A stretch of DNA of 64,000 nt from NCBI GenBank assembly GCA_022605955.1, contig JAKCOZ010000022.1, forward strand, positions 4,402,001 to 4,466,000. The letters are read 5' to 3'. This DNA comes from Rallus limicola (taxonomy: Eukaryota > Chordata > Aves > Gruiformes > Rallidae). The notes beneath the pieces are model-generated. The model worked only from the letters and a program-made list of their open reading frames with translations. It did no database searches and was not told where the DNA came from. A program made the translations under genes and the position numbers. Shown one piece after another: positions 59,318 through 64,000 of this stretch (position 1 is its first letter; the number at the start of each line of letters is the position of its first letter).

Positions 59318-62300
59318 GTTTGGCAGGAAAAGGCCTGCTCAGTCAGTATCAACAGCTTAAGAAACAGCAGAGACCTGCTGCATGGTATAAACAGGTATAG
59401 TTGTCTGTCTGAGACTCATGGCTCCAGGAAGCAGCACAGGAGGCATAACTAAGTGGACACTGCTGTAACAAAGAGGAGACTTTCATACCCCTCGTGCAGA
59501 AGCTGAGTGGGACCAGTTGGGACCAGCTGCTGTGCTTTGCAGTGATTAATCTTGTAAAAAAAAAAAAAGGATGTTTAGAAATAAGAGGCAAGTAAGGAGA
59601 CTCACAGCCTTCAGCAGGGCTGAGGAACTGCTCAGCCATTTGGCTCTGTCTTTGTGAAGGTCCTTACTGGTGCATCGTGAGTTCAAATGTAGGGCCGGAA
59701 TGAATTATTCACCGTGAAGTCAAAAGAAGAATTTTCAGCTCAAAGTTTCAGGCTGTTTTTCCTAGCCCTGACACTTAGAGCACTAGTTAAGTACTCAGAG
59801 GTGCTGTGAGAGTTCTTGGTTAAATTAAATTTTAATTAACATGGGATGGGTAGAAAAGGAAATCCGAGTATCTCTGGGAGAGGATAAACATGGTGGGGAT
59901 CTCTGACCCTTTTTTCCCCAGTCCTTTGGTTGTGTGGTATGTAACTTTTAAGAGGATTTCAGTCTTTATTTCATGTTTCAGATTATTCCAAGCAGAGGTT
60001 ATTAATTTATTGCTGCAGTTGCAATTTCTTAGCATGTAATAGACCCATTTGAGTTGGTAAACTCGAAAACCCTCATCCCTCTCTTATGATGTGTGAACCT
60101 GCCAGAGGTTTGCAGGTGTGTTAGGTTAAGTGCCTATGAAAAGGGAAGAGTTTCAGTCAACTAGTTCCAAACTTCCCTTGTTGCAATCTACAGCAATGCC
60201 ATTACTGTCGGGTGTAGTGTCATGGCTTAGCCTAACCCTTCAGTTACACACTTAGAAAGTCACAGCCTGTCAGAATAGCATTAGTGTCGTTCCCAGAACC
60301 TCGCCTACCCACTGCCACCTGAGATCATGCCTGAAATATTAACTCATGTGCTCTCTTGTAGCGATGAAGTGAGGATGATCAGCTACTTGTCAATCAGCCT
60401 TTCAATCTAAGCTTCAAGCTTGCTCATAAATGATACTACCATTAGCTAAAACAAAGTGGGTGGTTTTTCTCATATTTCTTGTCTATTTTCACATCAGGGA
60501 GAAATCCAAGATGACACATCTGTGCTCTGAGCTTAGAGGTGCTGCAGACTGGATTGCAGAAAGCCTTTTCTAGGTTTGGGTGGGTGGCTGCTCACCAGCC
60601 CCTGCCAAGGCTCTCACCCTTTTCTTGTGCACATACACTTAGGAGTGACATCCACAGCGTTGCCCTAGGAAAGGATACATCTCCATGTAACTAAGCTCTC
60701 AGTATTTCTCAGCATTCCTGCTAATTACTAATGACAGAGACTTTGTCTCTAGAAGATCACAATATTTTGATGTGCGTTTTTCTTACCAGGAGGAAAGTTG
60801 ACAATGAGGGAGCAGTCCAGTCTCTCAAGACACCTACTATGGGGAAGAGAAATGTTTCACAACTCCAGTAAAACACATGAAGCTCTCAGATTTCAGCTCA
60901 ACGTACTGTTTGTTGGAATGTTTCTTTCTGTCTGAGATAAAGGGAAGAAAACTCATTTTAAATTTATATTCCTGGGGAAGATGAGGATACCAGGCTTAGT
61001 GGTGGCAAGGAAATCCCTTAGCCACTTGGACAGTCAGAGTGGCCTTGGAGTAATTGTGAAATCAGGTCAGCAGCATCTGCATAGCTTTTTAGCTAGAAAA
61101 AGGAAAGAGAAAAGGAGCGTTACATAAATCTGCTCAGCATCACGTACAAGAGCATACCCTTTGTGTCAGAATTAAAGTCTGGAAAAGTGTGAACATAGGT
61201 TATTTTGTCAGGGCTTGAGCTTTTGTAGGTGTTTTCTGAACTTAAGCACAACTCAGCATCCTTGGAGCCAGGATGTCAACGTGCTGTGTAGTGCCACGTG
61301 TTGTGTAATGCGTTGTGCCATGTAGTGCAGCGTGCTGCTCTGTCTTCTGGGCTGGAGCATCTCTAAAGCTGCTAACCCCTCAGACTCTGGGAGTGTTAAC
61401 AGTGTTTCATAAGCTGGTTTTAATGTTCTTGATTAGTTTGGTATCAGTTACCTAGTCATTGCTTGTTGTACAAATCTAGGATTTTACCCATTTGGAGTAA
61501 GTTTATTCAGTTTGTGTGTTGAATTTGTATGGTCTGTTAGTAAAGCACTAAACCAAATTCTTTTGGTCAGGTTTAATCAGACTAATCAGAGTTTTTGTTG
61601 GGGCTGAGCCCGCAGTGGTGGTTGGTACCATCTCGGGGTGGGCCCACATAAAAGGCAAAACAGGTAAAAGCTACGGTTAGAATTAGGACTTGGGAACCCT
61701 GCATGTATTTGTGTAAAAGAATAGAAAAATCCTGTTCTCTGACACAGACAGTCCCAGAGGTTTCTAATAAAACTGGAGCTGTCTCCCCCTCATCAGTCCT
61801 GTCTTCACGACACCAAACTTTATTTTGACTTAGAAATTTCTAAACCAATGGAGTTTAAATAAAAATGGTAGCACTCCTGATTCTTCCAGGCTAATTGCAG
61901 AGTGATGATTGAATAAATTAAGGTGTATTAATGAGAGATGACTCCTAAATAACTATAAAACGAAGCAGATAGTACAGAAGCAACTTACGGAACAGTTACC
62001 ATAGTCACAACCTGAAAAGATTGGGGCAGTAGCAAAGCTTCTGAGCTAAAATCCAGTATTGCTACATGCATGAAATCATAGATAAGTGTGACAGGATGTG
62101 ACATCTAAGATACAGTTTGACTTACCAATGAGGGACAAAGCTAAGATAAGACTCACTGCATCTGGGAGGGGGGAGCGGGGGAAGAAAGATTCACTGTAGG
62201 AATCATTTTGATTTTTGAAAGAAATCACAACGCTTCAAAATGATTGTGCTATAATGGTTATAACATCAAAAGCAAGGATAAACTCCTGGGAAGCTCTATT

Positions 62301-62622
62301 TGCTGTATTTCCATTTAACCATTTCAGGGCATGGGAGTGGCTGAAACACAGGGGCTGCCCATAGCAATGACTCCCAGCACGCAATTTGCCCATGTTCCTC
62401 GGGCCGTTTACAGGGCTGGGTGAGCTACACCCTCAGCTTTTCCCCCGCTGAGACTTGCTGCCTCCTGGTATCCCCAACTTCTGTAACTGAGGCCCTTTCT
62501 AATGATTATTTTCTCTTTCTCTCAACCCCATCCCACTAAACACCATCTAAAAAACTCCCTGCGTGGAGCTGGCAAGGAAATAACAGGCACAGCAGAAAGA
62601 GAGGCTGTTGGTCTTTGTGTCA

Positions 62623-62630
62623 TGACGTCA
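62623..62630. promoter_or_regulatory. Perfect CRE octamer
   Basis: TGACGTCA is the full palindromic site for CREB/ATF bZIP factors. Nearby CpGs (CACCGTGGTCGTGTC) are retained. One octamer is weak evidence of function by itself. Confidence 0.3.
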
Positions 62631-63089
62631 GTGCCAGCACCGTGGTCGTGTCATTGCCACTCCACACAGTGTGAGTGTCTGTGTGAGGCTGGTGGAGCTC
62701 TGGCCTTTTTGCCTTTCAGGGCTTATGCATCTGGTATTTATTGTGCAAGAGCTGGACGTAGTAATGGTGATTTCACGTGGGTAGGGCTACAGAACACACA
62801 CAGAGCCAAAGGAAAGGCAGCCTACAAGATGACTGGCATTTTGGTGTTGGAACTGGTGTGTGCCACACAGAGCAGTGATTTGTCTGCCCAGGAAAAGGCA
62901 CCAGTGATGCTCCTGGTAACATGGGAGCAGGGTCAGTCTGAGCACTGGCAGACTGATACCTGTGAGTACTGCTCAGAAAGCCAAATTACAGGTACTTGTG
63001 CATGATCTGTCTCTTGCTGCCTGGGCATTTTCCCACAGTGCTTGGAGCTCTGATTAAGGCAGTCAACCATAAATCACTAAGGCACATGT

Positions 63090-63250
63090 CAGTGAAGCCC
63101 TGACGACGCCACTGGGGATAGAGGAATCATATCCTCTTATTGCTTTAATCGCGAGGCTGGAGTCCATTAAAAATCCATTTAAATCTATGAACTGGTGCTA
63201 GTTTTAAACTGGTAATTTATGTCCAGTGGATATTAGCAGCAGTTTTTTCC
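63090..63250. promoter_or_regulatory. Candidate conserved non-coding block
   Basis: Contains TATTGCTTTAATCGCGAGGC, CCATTAAAAATCCATTTAAA and GGTAATTTATGTCCAG with CpGs in AT-rich DNA and no repeat signature. Enhancer identity is inferred from texture. Confidence 0.22.
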
Positions 63251-64000
63251 CCCTCCTGTATCTGAACTGTTGCCAAGAGCTGCTCTAACTAACCTATGCT
63301 ATTCATGTTCAGGCTTATACTATATAATCTCCTTCGCTCTCTGGGTATGTATCAGCAGGCAGCAGTAATGGGTATTGTCTGAATCAAAGCCTCTTACAGA
63401 AATGTTGCAAACTAAAATGAAAAGACTGGAATAGCTCACTATCAGCACGGGGAAAGTATTCCAAACCGGGAATTGATCGGTGAATTTTCTGCCAGCATCT
63501 TTCAAACTCCATTTTGGAAGGACTCAGAAGACACTCGGTGGTACGTACCCGATACCCAACACCCACCTACTGGGGGCAGCTGTACAATAATAATGAAACA
63601 GACTTTCAGCAAACATGGGCAAATTGTTAATGACTTTCTTATTTTGGAGTTGAGGTATTTCTGAGGCACCAAGACCTTGTACTTGTCTGATTTGCAAGAC
63701 AAGGCAATCTGCAGGGCAAGGGTATGAGCTCTTTTACGTGCCTGGGCTTTTGCACAGTGGTCTTCCAAGGTGGGCAGCCAGCCCCTCACTTTGAACTGGT
63801 GAAAAATTGGATTCTACAAAGGGGATGAGTTTGAAACAGTGTAGAACCTGTGTATATTGTACTGTTAACATAACAAAGAAATGTGAAAGAAGAAAAGCAA
63901 CAGCAATGGCACAGCTGGCACCTCCACTGCTGTGTTTACAAGCAAACGGTCTAGGAGCAAAGATGACTTGGGCAGCTGTATCCTGAGGCTGGGATGGTTG

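Larger units (their letters stand above)
58541..64000. other. Non-coding single-copy DNA to the window end
   Basis: No recognised gene. Contains an exact 22-bp tandem duplication (59274-59317), an A run (about 59557-59568), a degenerate TGTAGTGCCA-like repeat near 61280-61335, a G-rich tract at 62167-62182, a perfect CRE octamer at 62623-62630 and an enhancer-like block at 63090-63250. The 167-codon frame at 62502-63005 has no recognisable domain. Confidence 0.5.

Noticed and set aside
62502..63005. 167-codon plus-strand open frame
   Set aside because: No recognisable family or signal. The composition resembles random translation of mixed-GC DNA.

Overview
This window looks like bird nuclear DNA from an intron or intergenic region. 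The strongest evidence is two CR1 retrotransposon 3-prime ends of avian type (about 19144-19395 on the plus strand, 54811-54955 on the minus strand), an older CR1 fragment at 51160-51470, and a solo LTR at 54110-54634 that resembles the avian ERVL-type LTRs starting TGTCCTGG and ending ACCACGACA. Several decayed MIR-like SINE pieces are also present, and no mammal-specific repeat was seen. Interspersed repeats are sparse overall, which also fits a bird. The species and the flanking gene cannot be named from this sequence.

I found no protein-coding gene, rRNA, tRNA or CRISPR array that I can support. The longest open frames (up to 191 codons) show no recognisable domain and no coding pattern. 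They are about what chance allows in 64 kb read in six frames, and several overlap repeats. Two short segments (2936-3047 and 49919-50035) are bounded by splice-like signals with an open frame, and one small CpG-rich patch (56285-56530) could mark an exon or promoter. All three are unproven.

Layout. 1-19.1 kb: single-copy non-coding DNA with MIR remnants (3.4 kb, 8.9 kb), a GCT/ATT-rich microsatellite (8.5 kb), AT-rich blocks that read like conserved enhancers (2.7, 5.3-5.8, 10.1, 15.0 kb) and an RFX-type X-box inside a 9-bp direct repeat (12.75 kb). 19.1-30 kb: a CR1 end, poly-T/poly-G DNA, three notable inverted repeats (20.8, 24.1, 25.0 kb) and a MIR remnant (29.9 kb). 30-45 kb: single-copy DNA with a poly-G run, a palindromic repeat remnant (36.2 kb) and further enhancer-like blocks (31.2, 33.2, 38.8, 42.5, 43.6 kb). 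45-50 kb: a perfect 21-bp minisatellite at 45332-45445 and short palindromes. 50-64 kb: the densest transposon section (old CR1, solo LTR, young CR1, MIR), then the CpG-rich patch and single-copy DNA to the end.

If the window acts at all, it most likely does so through regulatory DNA, but conservation and chromatin data would be needed to show that. I did not find a convincing new biological system. The best second-look items are the 21-bp repeat that is open in all six frames, the 63-nt hairpin at 20.8 kb, and the X-box flanked by direct repeats.
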